Assembly (NCBI GenBank): GCA_022712075.1
Contig: JALAHE010000218.1
Coordinates: 1 to 5,185, forward strand
From: Galactobacter sp.
GTDB lineage: Bacteria; Actinomycetota; Actinomycetes; Actinomycetales; Micrococcaceae
DNA length: 5,185 bases
Reading direction: 5' to 3'
A program made the translations under genes and the position numbers. The number at the start of each line of letters is the position of its first letter. Positions within the stretch are counted from its first letter, which is position 1. The notes beneath the pieces are model-generated. The model was not told the origin of the DNA. It worked only from the letters and a program-made list of their open reading frames with translations, and made no database searches. Below, piece by piece: positions 5,129 to 5,185 of the stretch.

Positions 5129-5185
5129 TGGAGGTAAGGGGATTCGAACCCCTGACCTTCTGCATGCCATGCAGACGCGCTACCA
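5129..5185 (-). tRNA. tRNA-Ala (GGC), second copy, cut by the window edge
   Basis: The visible 57 nt are identical to 4732-4788 of the complete tRNA-Ala, covering the 3' acceptor strand, T-arm, variable loop, whole anticodon arm (GGC) and part of the D-arm. The 5' part lies beyond the window, so an intact gene is likely but unproven. Confidence 0.88.

Noticed and set aside
4732..5185. tRNA repeats as attL/attR of an integrated element
   Set aside because: The left copy is a full tRNA gene, the intervening DNA is only about 320 bp and holds no integrase or element gene; tandem duplication is simpler.

Overview
The window is GC-rich chromosomal DNA with actinobacterial character (Actinomycetota; genus not determinable). 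The evidence is high GC with G/C-ending codons, proteins resembling actinobacterial families, and two genes whose start codon lies exactly 7 nt after a TANNNT -10 box, the geometry of leaderless mRNAs. No mobile element, CRISPR array, phage gene or toxin system was recognised.

Layout, left to right. (1) 1-212: upstream region with a GC-rich hairpin, a perfect 10-bp inverted repeat that looks like an operator, and a candidate leaderless promoter. (2) 213-1730 (+): fold-type I PLP decarboxylase of the Orn/Lys/Arg decarboxylase family. (3) 1731-1954: convergent intergenic region dominated by a long nested inverted repeat, probably a terminator. (4) 1955-2890 (-): medium-chain zinc alcohol dehydrogenase lacking the structural-zinc lobe. 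(5) 2891-2971: 81-bp divergent promoter region with a LacI-type palindrome. (6) 2972-3925 (+): LacI/GalR-family regulator. (7) 4105-4674 (+): GNAT acetyltransferase with a probable leaderless promoter, ending in a strong terminator. (8) 4732-4804 (-): complete tRNA-Ala(GGC); a second copy, identical over its visible 57 nt, runs off the right edge from 5129. The spacer holds a possible small rightward transcription unit.

How the parts work together: the divergent lacI-type gene and the alcohol dehydrogenase probably form a regulatory pair, with the regulator acting on the shared 81-bp region. The decarboxylase and the acetyltransferase look like independent single-gene units. The two tRNA genes carry related hairpins at their 3' sides and look like a tandem duplication of a tRNA-plus-terminator cassette.

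This is mostly ordinary chromosomal content. The points most worth a second look are the nested hairpin at 1790-1864, the alcohol dehydrogenase without its structural-zinc lobe, the two operator-like palindromes, and the possible small RNA or ORF between the tRNA genes.
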